Source of the DNA: Ulva prolifera | Lineage: Eukaryota; Chlorophyta; Ulvophyceae; Ulvales; Ulvaceae | Assembly: GCA_023078555.1 (NCBI GenBank) | Contig: JALAAN010000010.1 | Location: 992,001-1,056,000, forward strand | Direction: 5' to 3' | DNA length: 64,000 bases | Position numbers and translations under genes: made by a program | Shown: positions 12,140 through 22,724 of the stretch, piece after piece | Position numbering within the stretch: position 1 is the first letter of the stretch | Layout: each line of letters opens with the position of its first letter | Notes under the pieces: generated by a model | Database searches by the model: none | What the model was told of the DNA's origin: nothing | What the model saw: only the letters and a program-made list of their open reading frames with translations

Positions 12140-15100
12140 ATGCCCGGGCGAGTTGTTTTCGAGGCTCGGAAACAACCGTCCCCCGAACTCGAACACGAGT
12201 TCGCGCCCCTTGCGGGTGCCTACGGTGATGATGATCTCGTCTATGACGTGTCTGAATTGCCCTCGAGTGATGCTAAGCACACTCCAGCCCGTCTCTCTAG
12301 AGACTGTGGCTCGAAGCCTCCCGTTCGGGACGCGAAGCCTTCGGGCGCTCATGGCCGCAAGGCTATGCTCAGCAGAAAGGAGAAATCCACTGCTTCAGAG
12401 CTTGGTGATATCACCATTTGCTCTTTGCCTTTAGGCAAGCGGTCTATGACCTTCGAAGGGCAAGCACTCCATGAGTATTGCCTCTTCCTGGCCGACACCG
12501 GCGCGTCACACTCTTTCATTTCGAAAGAATTCTGTGACACAAGAGGAATTCGCTTTCGCGAATACGCCTCTTCGGCCAAGCTGGCCAATGGCTCGTCCGC
12601 GCCGATTATCGGACAGGTTCACTCCATGTGGGTGCAGCTTGGGCCGTTTCCAGCGAAACACCATTTCTTGGTTGTGGACATGCCACAGTTTCATGCCATT
12701 CTCGGCATGGATTTCATGGATGCGCACCATGCGGTGCTAGCTCCACACGCACGCACTATGCGCCTTAATTACAATGGCAGCACTGTCGTGCTTCACGCAC
12801 ACTCTGAGGATTCTGTCCCAGAATTCGAGTCCGAATTCATCGAACTCTGTACGTTTCAACAGTTTGCGGCAGACGTGAAACATCTGCCAGCTGAGCAAGT
12901 GCAGCAAGCGTTCATGGCCTGTGTAACGCCTGAACTGCGCGCTGTCACAGAGGATCAAGCTCCTGGAGCTGACGATCCGGAAATGCGCAAACTACTTGCC
13001 GAGTTCAAGGACGTTTTGGTGCCTCAGATTCCAGGCGGTCTGCCACCTGTGCGGACCGCTGCAGATGGGTCCATAATCGAACACACGATTGAAACCGCGC
13101 CGGACGTTACGCCTTCGTCGCGTCCTCCATTGCCGTTTACGGCTGAGGAACATACGATAATTAAGCAGTACATTGCTGATTTCATCGCGAAAGGCTGGAT
13201 CAAGCCATCCCTGTCACCATGGGCTGCGCCCGTGCTGTTTGTGCCTAAGAAGCCTGATCCAATTACAGGCAAACGTTCCTGGCGTATGGTCATTTCGTAC
13301 GTCAAATTGAATTCGAAAACACTCAACAGGATTGCGTACCGGTTGCCGCGCACTGCAGACCTGCTCACACGCATGTCTGGTGCATGTTACTTCAGCAAGC
13401 TGGACTTGCTCGATGGGTACTATCAAGTCCGAATGAAAAAGGAAGATATACCTAAGACTGCGTTCACCACGCCGTATGGGAACTTCGAGTTCCTTGTCAT
13501 GCCTATGGGCTTGTGCGGTGCAGCGTCAACGTTCCAGTTTCTGATGGACGATGCGTTCAGGGATAATGTGCGGCTGCCTTCGGGCCAGTATTTGTCCTTC
13601 TTGCATTTCATCGCAATCTATCTTGACGATGTTTGCATATTCAGTCGCTCTCGTGAAGAGCATCTGATGCACATTCGCGCTGTTTTACAACGGCTGCGTG
13701 AACGGCAACTATACGTTAAGCCGTCCAAGTGCATGTGGCTGCAGACTACGATCGATTTTCTCGGTCACATTGTCAGCGCCGATGGCATGGCCATCGACCC
13801 TCTCCGGGGGGAGGCACTACAGCGTTGGCCTGAGCCAAACAATGTGTCTGAAGTGCGCTCTCTGCTCGGGACCTTCGGGTTCTGGCGAGCGTACATCAAG
13901 AACTACGCTGATGTTGCTGCTCCTCTCACAGAGCTCACTAGTAAGAGCACTCCATGGCGTTGGGGCGACCGCGAGCAAGCTGCCTTGTGCAAGCTCAAGC
14001 AAGCAGTCCTCGACGCACCAGTGCTAATGCACCCAGACACATCGAAACCTTTCTTCGTTGTCACAGATGCATCTAATTATGCAGTTGGTGCATCCCTCGA
14101 ACAGGAGCCTGTTCCAGAGCAAAGACGTCCCATAACGTTCTTCTCACACAGCCTCAACCACGCTGAACGAAATTATCCTGTGCACGAGCGAGAACTCCTC
14201 GCTATCGTGTTGGCACTACGTGTCTGGCGACACTTTCTATACGGATCTGAGTTCAAAGTCATTTGTCAGACTGATCACAGGCCGCTGCAACATTTCATGA
14301 CGCAGGCGTCGCTTTCAGCGCGTCAGGTCCGTTGGCAGCAGTTCCTGTCCGAGTTCAACCTCACTGTCAAGTACATTCCGGGTGACTCGAATGACTTCGC
14401 TGACGGTCTGTCACGTCGACCAGATCTTAAGCTAATGATTATCGGTGCAGTCGCGCCGTACGATAACTGGCTCAGTCGCATTCAGACTGCAGTCAAGCAG
14501 AACAGAGAGTCCTACAGGCTCTATAAACGAGCGCTGCAAGGCCCAGTGCATGTCTCGAAGACCTCGCATTTCGCGCTACACAACGGTGTATTGTACTACG
14601 TCCGTGACAAGGTGCATGCGGTGTACGTGCCTGACCAAGGCCTGCTGCGTCGTGCGTTGCTGTCGGAGTATCACGACTCCCCATTGGCCGGACATTTCGG
14701 TTGGGAGAAGAGTTATCATGCTATTTCGCAGCATTATTATTGGCAGGCTATGCGCCAAGACATGAAAGACTACGTCTTGCGGTGCACGAAATGTCAATTG
14801 AACAAGCCTACAGTTCAGCCGAAGCCTCCGCTTCATCCGCTGGAGGTACCGAAAGGACCTTTCCATACAATCACACTCGATTGGTTGAAAGGACTTCCTA
14901 CGACTGCTGAAGGCTACGATTCTGTACTGAATATCGTCGACAAATTCAGTAAATGGGCTATCATTGTCCCGATTGCTACGCATTTGACCACTAAAGACAC
15001 AATCCGCATCCTGTGGGAGCGAGTCTTTAGCTGGGTTGGTTTACCTGAAGTGATCATTGGTGATCGCGACACCAGACTGACTGCGTCGATGATGCAAGCT

Positions 15101-16117
15101 CTCAAGAGCTTCCTCCGAGTCGAATTACGACTCTCCTCTGGGTACCACCCTCAGACCGATGGTCAAACGGAACAATTCCATCGCGTGTTTCTCACATCAT
15201 TGCGTTCATACGTGAACCAGTATCAGACTGATTGGGAACGCAGAGTCCCAGCATTTCTGTTCGCATATCACAACACTGTACATTCTGCTACAGGATATAC
15301 GCCTCACAGACTACTGTTTGGCTGGTGTCCTCGTGATTTGCGTGCACCTCTCACTGGTTTGACGCAATCGCCTCACATTGATGTCGAAGTGTGGCTACAC
15401 GAGCGCGTTGACGAATTCGCCAAAGTACACCTCGAACTCGAGGATGCACGACAAGGCATGATCCGTGCTCACAAAGCGTCTGATCGTGCGCATGTCTATC
15501 AGGCAGGTGACATGGTCAAGGTGTCTACCAAAGTGTTGGATGTTGTTCGCACGTCTACACAAGTGCCAAAGTTGCAACCTAAATACGTTGGTCCGTTTCA
15601 GGTTGTCACTGTCTCTGAGCATGGTACAGTTACGTTGAATTTGCCTGACGCTTATTCTCGAATCCACAACGTTTTCAACGTTTGTGATGTGCGCCCATGG
15701 CTGCACGACGGGACGACTGACATTGATGTTTCTTACCCGGCTTTACATCCGCAGCCCTCTTACAATCCAATTGTGCAGATCCTAGATCGCAAACGAGCTG
15801 CTGGTAGAGCTCCATCACGTCTATCATCCTTACTGGACATCCCTGCGGAGTACTTCGTGGTGAGGCATGATGGCGGAGTTGAGTGGCTTCATCAGAGCAA
15901 GCTGCAAGAGCCAGAAGAAAGGAAGTTGTTGAAGTTGTTTGAGAGGAAATTCAAGCGCACAGAGAAGTTGAAGTGTGCGTCAGTCAAGAGCTACGGCTCA
16001 TCAATAATCGAAGAAGTTGAAGTCGATGAAGACTACGGAAGTGACGATGAGGTGGATGTAGTTTGGGAAAACGCCTTGCATGATTATTTCGGCCCTGATC
16101 GAGAAGGCCTGAGCTGA
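12140..16117 (+). CDS. Gypsy pol (protease, reverse transcriptase, RNase H, integrase)
   Basis: Polyprotein of about 1325 residues in the order expected for Ty3/gypsy. The aspartic protease has a DTGA motif (about 12493). The reverse transcriptase has YLDD (about 13619). RNase H begins at VVTDASN (about 14055). The integrase has an HHCC zinc region (about 14690-14810), a DDE core including GYHPQTDGQTE, and a GPF-type motif (YVGPFQVV). A C-terminal stretch around ILDRKRAAGR...VEWL resembles a divergent chromodomain, followed by an acidic tail. The frame is distinct from gag and starts just after it. Confidence 0.93.
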   Translation: MPGRVVFEARKQPSPELEHEFAPLAGAYGDDDLVYDVSELPSSDAKHTPARLSRDCGSKPPVRDAKPSGAHGRKAMLSRKEKSTASELGDITICSLPLGKRSMTFEGQALHEYCLFLADTGASHSFISKEFCDTRGIRFREYASSAKLANGSSAPIIGQVHSMWVQLGPFPAKHHFLVVDMPQFHAILGMDFMDAHHAVLAPHARTMRLNYNGSTVVLHAHSEDSVPEFESEFIELCTFQQFAADVKHLPAEQVQQAFMACVTPELRAVTEDQAPGADDPEMRKLLAEFKDVLVPQIPGGLPPVRTAADGSIIEHTIETAPDVTPSSRPPLPFTAEEHTIIKQYIADFIAKGWIKPSLSPWAAPVLFVPKKPDPITGKRSWRMVISYVKLNSKTLNRIAYRLPRTADLLTRMSGACYFSKLDLLDGYYQVRMKKEDIPKTAFTTPYGNFEFLVMPMGLCGAASTFQFLMDDAFRDNVRLPSGQYLSFLHFIAIYLDDVCIFSRSREEHLMHIRAVLQRLRERQLYVKPSKCMWLQTTIDFLGHIVSADGMAIDPLRGEALQRWPEPNNVSEVRSLLGTFGFWRAYIKNYADVAAPLTELTSKSTPWRWGDREQAALCKLKQAVLDAPVLMHPDTSKPFFVVTDASNYAVGASLEQEPVPEQRRPITFFSHSLNHAERNYPVHERELLAIVLALRVWRHFLYGSEFKVICQTDHRPLQHFMTQASLSARQVRWQQFLSEFNLTVKYIPGDSNDFADGLSRRPDLKLMIIGAVAPYDNWLSRIQTAVKQNRESYRLYKRALQGPVHVSKTSHFALHNGVLYYVRDKVHAVYVPDQGLLRRALLSEYHDSPLAGHFGWEKSYHAISQHYYWQAMRQDMKDYVLRCTKCQLNKPTVQPKPPLHPLEVPKGPFHTITLDWLKGLPTTAEGYDSVLNIVDKFSKWAIIVPIATHLTTKDTIRILWERVFSWVGLPEVIIGDRDTRLTASMMQALKSFLRVELRLSSGYHPQTDGQTEQFHRVFLTSLRSYVNQYQTDWERRVPAFLFAYHNTVHSATGYTPHRLLFGWCPRDLRAPLTGLTQSPHIDVEVWLHERVDEFAKVHLELEDARQGMIRAHKASDRAHVYQAGDMVKVSTKVLDVVRTSTQVPKLQPKYVGPFQVVTVSEHGTVTLNLPDAYSRIHNVFNVCDVRPWLHDGTTDIDVSYPALHPQPSYNPIVQILDRKRAAGRAPSRLSSLLDIPAEYFVVRHDGGVEWLHQSKLQEPEERKLLKLFERKFKRTEKLKCASVKSYGSSIIEEVEVDEDYGSDDEVDVVWENALHDYFGPDREGLS

Positions 16118-16196
16118 GCTTTGTCTGCTCTGCTGTTGTTTTGATTTTGATTGTGTGCTATCTTCTCCTGTGCAGCATACAGCTAGAGGGGAGGAC

Positions 16197-16399
16197 TGAT
16201 GCCATTTCGCTGCAGCTGCACTGTACCTCGTTATCTCGAGGACTGCAGCGCTGCGGGCTGCTGCCAGGGTGGCACAGCTGACACTGTTCTGAACACAATA
16301 GGTACATAAGGCGAGACGCCACGGTTTACCTGCGGATTTCGACTCAGTATTCCAATCGTTATCTCATGTAAACATTACTATCTATCCTCAACGGCTTCA
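16197..16399 (+). repeat. 3' LTR of the gypsy element
   Basis: 203 bp, differs from the 5' LTR at one position. It is preceded by a purine-rich tract and followed by the right copy of the CAGTG target duplication. Confidence 0.95.
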
Positions 16400-16991
16400 C
16401 AGTGCTGACGTACATACACATCCACATACCCGGCACTTTGTGGAAGATCGGCTGGCCAGCTGAGTTCCATTTTGCTACATAGCGGTGACAGACAGTTTAC
16501 ACTCGACAACATAGCCAAAGCGAGGACGACCGCAGTGCTTCAGACTGATCCGGCCACTCGGGTCACACATTTTACACTTGCAGCCCAGACGCAGGCGCAT
16601 CTTACTCGATTTGTCTGTGCAAAGAACCCGCACTTGATCGCCTCCTACGCCCACGCCTACCACGCCCAGGGTCGTCGTTTTCAACCCCTCGACATGCAAA
16701 TGAGCAGGCAGCGCGCAGCACCAGCAATGCGACAGGGGCACTGCCCATGCGGAGAGACGTTCGTGTTGCACACTCGCTCCTGCATGCATTAGGCACAAGT
16801 AGGGAGTTCCCCTCCTGCGTGTGCAGATATCATCCACATGTCTCGAGCTGATACTGCCATGGGCACCCACCCAATGCCGCCCGCCACAACATAGTCATCC
16901 GGCAGCCTGCAGCTGACTGGTACAGCATGTTAAACTGCTGCCTGCGGGATTGCGCGCATCCCCGTATGGGATCGTAGGTCTAGGGCTGCGA
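16400..16991. other. Between retrotransposon and LSM12 3' end
   Basis: No gene is supported. It probably contains the LSM12 3' UTR, cut off from further downstream DNA by the retrotransposon insertion. Confidence 0.5.
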
Positions 16992-18608
16992 TCAGGCAGT
17001 GGCTGCGGGGGCGTCCAGGCGCTGCAGCTCTGCCTCCAGGACGGCCCGCACGCGCTCCATGACGGTCGCATTCGAATCGCAGCCATCCTTGAACGCACAC
17101 ACGTCTATAGTGTATGGCTCGGGCAACGTGACTGTCTCGAAGATCTCAATCGCTGTCCCTTGCCACCTGCGCTGGCAGCAGCAGTCAGTTTCTGGCCACC
17201 TGCCTTGGACGCTATATGCGCCTTGGACGCTATATGCGCCTTGGACGCTATATGCGCAGTCTTCATCAAGCTGGTGGGTGATGTCAACGTCGATGGCTGC
17301 AATTAGAGCGCTGAGACGGAATAAGACATGCACATGTTGACGGTCCGATGCGTGGACACGCCGGATCGATCAAAGCTGCTGCTGATTGGGGCGTGCACGT
17401 GTGTTGACCGTGATGCAGAAATATCACACCGGCATGCTGGCAGGGATGTGCGTGCAGCCACCATGTTGCAGATGCATCGACGACGTCCTCTCTGGCACAT
17501 CGTGTGACATACGGGACAACCACAAGGGCCGTCCCCCACAACAGTGCACGCGGGATCCACCAAGCACATCAGGTACATTCGCACATAGATGGACTACACC
17601 TGGTAGGCAAGCATAGGTAAACGATGTGTCAAGGAGGCAGCATTAGCAAGAGAGAAGTGTCGAGTTGAAGCAGAGACAGATAGCAGAAATTGATAAACGG
17701 AAGCAACCGCAGGATTACCTGTGCACCGGGCACAGCAATATCGCACCTGCAGGGCATGGTCTTGGACATATTGTCGAAAAGCTGCTGTGCACGTTCTGTA
17801 ACGCCTACGCCACGCGATTCGAGATGCTTAGCCATCCTCTGCAGAAACACCTCATGTCATAAAGGGGTCAGATGGTGGATGAACAAGGCAGAGACTTCAG
17901 CATGATCATTGCAATAGCCCTGGCTGGGTTGACGGGTATGACGTTGCTGATGCAGCTGTAGATGAGCTTCCCAGCTCCCATAAACGCATGCAGTCCGATG
18001 TTGCACTGCAGGCTTCCATGGCATGGGCCCGACTGCATACCTCGACAGCTTTTGCCTCGCGTTTATGAACTTTCTCCATGTCTACACGGGGCAGTACGAA
18101 ATTATCGGCCTCTTCAGGTGCTTTAGATGTGACTACTTCCTGCAAGTCCGAAGGTTTCAGCCATTATCAGGGCTGGAAGCTGCCGCATGTCAGTCACAGC
18201 AGTGGTTGCCGAAATCTTCAGCTTTCTAGATCAGATGGGATGTGAACGAACAGAAGCCGTTAAGATTTGTATATCGCACCAGAATATTTGACCTCTTGAG
18301 CATCATGACATTGTTCAAGCTAGGCGTTCCTGACGTAGCTGGGCTAGACAGGATGATGATGCCTGCCTGCTTGTCTTCATTCCACACGGTACCCGAAAGA
18401 AGCTACAGCAACATTCCTTGTCAGACGCAACGGTGTCATGATCTCAAAGGCACGCGGCAACCACACCGCGAAAGCGCCTGGACCGGCACTGTCTGCGATG
18501 CCACGCACTGCCCCCGCTGCTTCTGGGGCGTTAATAGCGCACCTCTCCATCCTTGTTTTTCACCACGACTTCGTAGCCAACAATTGATGTTGCCTTGTCG
18601 TCGATCAT
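16992..18608 (-). CDS. LSM12: LSM12 homologue (LSm domain plus anticodon-binding-like AD domain)
   Basis: RNA-associated protein of the LSM12 family, known elsewhere as a partner of ataxin-2/PABP in post-transcriptional control. Five exons on the minus strand join in phase: 18608-18543, 18402-18280, 18139-18041, 17838-17747 and 17166-16992, about 184 residues, close to the human length of 195. The N-terminal LSm part contains VGYEVVVKNKDGELLSGTVW and SLNNVMMLK. The AD domain contains LPRVDMEKVHKREAKAVE, RGVGVTERAQQLFD and SKTMPCRW, then VTLPEPY and ERVRAVLEAELQRL. These match the family block by block. Introns are 140, 140, 202 and 580 bp; donors are GTGCGC, GTGCGA, GTATGC and GTGCGA. The start is the ATG that directly precedes the LSm fold. 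The last intron holds an 18-bp triple repeat. The gene is divergent from DTC. Confidence 0.85.
17202..17255. repeat. 18-bp unit, three tandem copies, in an LSM12 intron
   Basis: Three exact copies of GCCTTGGACGCTATATGC lie head to tail in the last intron of LSM12, close to the 3' splice site of the final exon. If read through, they would encode a six-residue repeat, but the family alignment shows they are intronic. Confidence 0.9.
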
Positions 18609-19298
18609 GCTGGCAATCCCTTCGCCTGGATCCGCTGTTCCAGCCGGACTAGGTTATGCGGACTGACCGTTGCGCTGCTCGAGCATATGTGCAGGTGGTT
18701 CAGCTGCACTTTCCGAATAGTTGTGGACGCATGGCTGGTCAACCGGCTTCGGATCCTGCAGCAGGCCCACGTCGCAGATCCGCGACTTTCTTTGATGCCT
18801 AGCAGCCGCAAGCAGAATTCAATAAGATTCAGAAGTAGTTGCAGACGCTAAGCCGTCACTAACAGAATCCAAGATACCCGCAGGCCTGAGATTGCAGATG
18901 ACGGAAATTCAATGTCAATCCGCCAACTCTGTGCAGCCGATCTATGTCACCACAGCCCTACCGCATGCCAAGGTAAATGGACCATTGTGGCAGTCAGGTC
19001 TGTGTGTCACCGTCCGCGAACGTGGATCGTCCCGATGCGGCAACACACAGAGGTCTCCACTACACGTGAGAGTGTTGCCCTCGCCGCCTGTTGCCGCCGC
19101 CGACGCAAGAAGCCACATCGCTGCATCGGAAGGAGATGGGCATGACTGCACCTGACGAGTCCCTTCGAGAAATCACACTTTGATCAGACCTACGCTGCGA
19201 GTTTGTGCTGTACATCTGTCAAGCGATTGCGCTTTGTCACTCATTTGGGTCACTCCTTCGTCCTCCTCAACAGCCCTTTTTCCCACCAGCAATCCGCG
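18609..19298. promoter_or_regulatory. Divergent intergenic region LSM12 / DTC
   Basis: 690 bp between the start codons of two divergently transcribed genes. It must contain both 5' leaders and probably both promoters. No sharp motif such as a TATA box at a fixed distance was identified. Confidence 0.45.
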
Positions 19299-22293
19299 AT
19301 GTCCGAACAAAAGACAGTATGGGCTACAGCGAGGCCATTTGTTAACGGTGGCCTCTCCGGTATGATGGCAACATCTATCATCCAGCCGATTGACATGGTG
19401 AAAGTGCGTATTCAGCTTGGAGCGCAAGGCAGCCCACTGAAGGTCGCCAGCGATATCATTGCCAAGGATGGTGCGACTTCTGCATAATTCGCCTGGTTTC
19501 TAGGCTTGCCTGCTGCAGACCTACGACCCCACGCGATCAGCGGGAGCCCTCGACCCGCGGATGCAATCGCACTCTGCGGTGGATGGCCGGGGGAGCTCAC
19601 GACAGTGCTGAGCTCTTCTGCTCATTCCTATAGGATCGAACACAGTGGTCTAGTATCAGGTATCTTGAATCTGTCTTCTCAATAGGAGCGTCAGCCGCAC
19701 GCAGGCCAGTGCCTCACACCGACCGCTGTTCCTGCATAGCTGGACCCAACCTCTCGCGAGGTGTCCTTTTTCATCATTGCCGCTTTGATGTCGTGATGCT
19801 CTGTCCCCCTCATTTCAGGCTCTGCGGTCATTGCAATACTTGCAACACTCAGCGCATTGCACTGTTCTGGTGCATTGAAGGAAGCGACGTCCCTGCCCTT
19901 GACTGCCTGCGATGCGAGGCTTGCTCACCTGTTCTTCACTCTGCGCTATCTGCAGGCTTTGGATCTTTGTACAATGGCCTGTCTGCTGGCCTTCTCCGCC
20001 AGGCTACATACACCACAGCTCGTCTCGGCATTTTCCAAGTCATCAATGCAGAGGCCATCAAGATGAATGAGGGAAAGCCCCTCCCGCTGTACCAGAAGGC
20101 ACTCTGCGGCCTCACTGCAGGTGGACTAGGTGCTCTGGTCGGAACGCCGGCAGATCTCACACTCATCCGAATGCAAGCAGGTGTGAAAGCCACCTTCGTC
20201 GACATCCTCCTTTCATGGCACTGGTCCTGTGAATTTGTTCAATTGTCAACAATTCATGACATCCCGTGGGAGGTTATCCTGTGCACTGCGCCTTCTCTGT
20301 TGCCATCACGACGTCAGACAGCATCCTTGTTTCGCACGCAGCGTGGGCACACGGTCGCTGTGGACCCCTTCTCCACACCCATCACGGTGCAGTGTTGCCC
20401 AAGGCCTCAGTCCAATACATTCTGCACGGTCATAGACCTTCATCATGCAAGCACCTCAGAGCACAGGGCCCTCGTCGCGGGACCATCCCGCATGCCACAC
20501 CATCACTCCAGGCGGCAATCACCACCTAGCTAGCCATTGCCTGGAACCTCTTCCCGGCAAGGGACCCGGAATCCTGCCTTGACCAACGACCTGCTGCTGC
20601 TTGCCGCGCCGTCCCGCTGACGGTGCGTGCGGCCTCGTGTGCAGACTCGACGCTGCCGGCGGCCGAGCGCCGCAACTACAAGGGCGTCGGCGATGCGTTT
20701 GTGCGCATCGTCGGCGAGGACGGCGTCGCTGGCCTCTTCCGCGGCGCCGGCCCGACCATCGTGCGCGCCATGTCCCTCAACATGGGCATGTTTGCCGCTA
20801 ACGAGCAGGTGCGCCCCCCCGCCTCCCGGCCACGCTGCCGCTGCCCAGCCGCACCCCTCCCGCCACCTGCTCGCCGTGACTGGTGCGGCGTGTGTCAATG
20901 GCTGCTGTGTTGGCTTCTGGAGGGTGGTGTACTTGCCAGGAAGTCCACCCGAACAGTTCCAGCGTGATCCGGCGCAAGCTTCGCCGATGCTTGTGGCACA
21001 ACATCCTCTGCATGCATCGTCGTTCGGTACTGACTTGTCCCCATGTGTCTTCTCTCTGCACCACGTGGCCCCCCCCCTCACGCCAGCACCCAGCATCCCT
21101 GCCCGTATCCTGGAAGACCTGCCTTCCATCTCCGCATGTGCGACGGTAGTGTTCCTTGTGCACCCGCGCCTGCATTCGGAGGGCCAGGGCGAAAGCGCAG
21201 GTCGCACCGCCGAAGCAGGGAGCGGCATCTGGACACGTCCATCCACACAGCGCACCTAGGCCACGACCAGCATGCCCAGCACCCTTGGCACCTGCCTCCC
21301 CACGTCCGTCCGGCCTGGCGTAATGCCGCTACCCTCCGGTGCAGGCCAAGGAGATGCTGAAGGAGCACACGAGCCTGCGTGGCATGCCGATGACAGTCAC
21401 GGCGTCGATGATTGCGGGCTTCTTCGCCTCCGCCTGCTCGCTGCCGTTCGACTTTGTCAAGACCCGCATCCAGAAGATGAAGCCCGACGCTGCCGGCAAG
21501 ATGCCGTACTCTGGCTTCGCCGACTGCTTCCTCCAGGTGAGCAGCATCCCCCTCTGCGCACTGCATGGTTCTGTGTCAGCGCTGGGTCTGTCTGCCAGCC
21601 AGCCGACCATTCTGGGCCTCGTGCACCTCACACGCCTCTTGGTGCGTGAGTGTCTGCACATTCAATGTGGCGCGTGCGCTCACCTCACCGTCCGCCCAGC
21701 TTGCGGATAAGTCCACCACCAGGAACATGCGCTGTAATACAGACGCTTGCATGGCACAAGGGCAACAAGCAGGCCCGCATGAGCAGCTTCGCTGACTGTG
21801 TGCCGTGCCCGTGACGGTGGCTGTGTGCACTTTCCCATGCATTGGGCCCTCCTCTCTGGCGTTGAATTCGTCCTGACACACATGATCACAGTCGAAACTC
21901 ACCTGCGTAGCTACTGAGCACCGCTGCGGTGGCCACCGTGGGCAGGCTGCTGAAGCGGCCCCTGTGGTGGCTCGCTCGCTATAGCCTGCGCTGTGTTCTG
22001 TTGACCTGGAGCAGGCACCCTAGACAGCCTGCAGCATCACACGTGGCATGACAATACGCAGCTGGCCATGCAATTGCCCCGCGTAGTTACGGAAGACCTT
22101 CTTCTGATGCGTGTGGCTGTGGCTGCAACATGGTATCACAGGTGCATCTGCTGTGCAGACGCTGAGGCAGGAGGGCCCCCTGAAGTTCTACACCGGCTTC
22201 CCCACCTACTACATCCGTATCGCGCCGCACGTCGCCCTCACCCTCGTGTTTGCCGACCAGCTCCCCAAGTGGCAGAAGCAGGTCGGCCTGTAA
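19299..22293 (+). CDS. DTC: Mitochondrial dicarboxylate/tricarboxylate (2-oxoglutarate/malate-type) carrier
   Basis: Inner-membrane carrier of the SLC25 family that exchanges 2-oxoglutarate, malate and related acids. Five exons in phase: 19299-19470, 19956-20180, 20645-20808, 21345-21536, 22159-22293, about 296 residues, the usual size. The three tandem carrier repeats each show the PX[D/E]XX[K/R] signature or a close variant: PIDMVK, PADLTL, PFDFVK. Residue stretches such as YTTARLG, GKPLPLYQKALCGLTAG, RNYKGVGDAF, FDFVKTRIQKM and GPLKFYTGFP match the plant DTC / animal SLC25A11 branch rather than other carriers. Donors are GTGCGA, GTGTGA, GTGCGC and GTGAGC. The start is the ATG that gives the family-like MSEQKTVW..ARPFVNGG opening. 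Confidence 0.93.
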
Positions 22294-22471
22294 GCTGGCT
22301 CAACTGCGGCGCCGAGTGGGTGGCAACGCTCCCCATTAGGCGCGCTTCTCTGGCATCATGATGAGAACGATGGGAGGCAGCTGAGGCGGAGAGAGCTGCC
22401 CTGTAGCTGCCAAGCAGCTGCTTCAGAGGTGGCCTGCTGTGGTGGCGGTGCGCCTGGATACGGCAGGTTAC

Positions 22472-22724
22472 ATGAGTGTGCAGTATGTGTGTTTTGCCGC
22501 GAGTGTGCATGAGTGTGCATGAGTGTGCAGTGCGTGTGCAGTGCGTGTGCATGAGTGTGCAGTGCGTGTGCAGTGCGTGTGCAGTGCGTGTGCATGAGTG
22601 TGCAGTACGTGTGCAGTACGTGTGTGCAGTGCGTGTGCAGTGCGTGTGCATGAGGGTGCATGAGTGTGCAGTAAGTGTGTGCAGTACGTGTGCAGTGCGT
22701 GTGCATGAGTGTGCAGTACGTGTG
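22472..22724. repeat. TG-rich minisatellite
   Basis: About 250 bp built from permuted short units GTGTGCATGA, GTGTGCAGTGC and GTGTGCAGTAC. Similar short segments ending in TTTGCCGCGA lie at both edges. It is intergenic, downstream of DTC. Long minus-strand open frames over it only reflect the repeat. Confidence 0.85.

Larger units (their letters stand above)
10240..16399 (+). mobile_element. Ty3/gypsy LTR retrotransposon, looks whole, young
   Basis: A 6.16-kb element with two 203-bp LTRs (10240-10442 and 16197-16399) that begin TG and end CA and differ at one base, flanked by a perfect 5-bp duplication (CAGTG at 10235-10239 and 16400-16404). A primer-binding site resembling the plant initiator-Met type (TGGTATC, from 10445) follows the 5' LTR, and a purine-rich tract (16185-16196) precedes the 3' LTR. 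It carries separate gag and pol frames. The order protease, reverse transcriptase, RNase H, integrase places it in Ty3/gypsy (Metaviridae). The near-identical LTRs imply a recent insertion. It looks whole, with no obvious breaks. It sits in intergenic DNA about 0.6 kb beyond the 3' end of LSM12. Confidence 0.95.

Noticed and set aside
16992-17333. Single-exon minus-strand protein with a repeated AYSVQG peptide
   Set aside because: Only its last 57 codons align with the LSM12 AD domain; the repeat lies in an intron whose donor and acceptor restore the family sequence.
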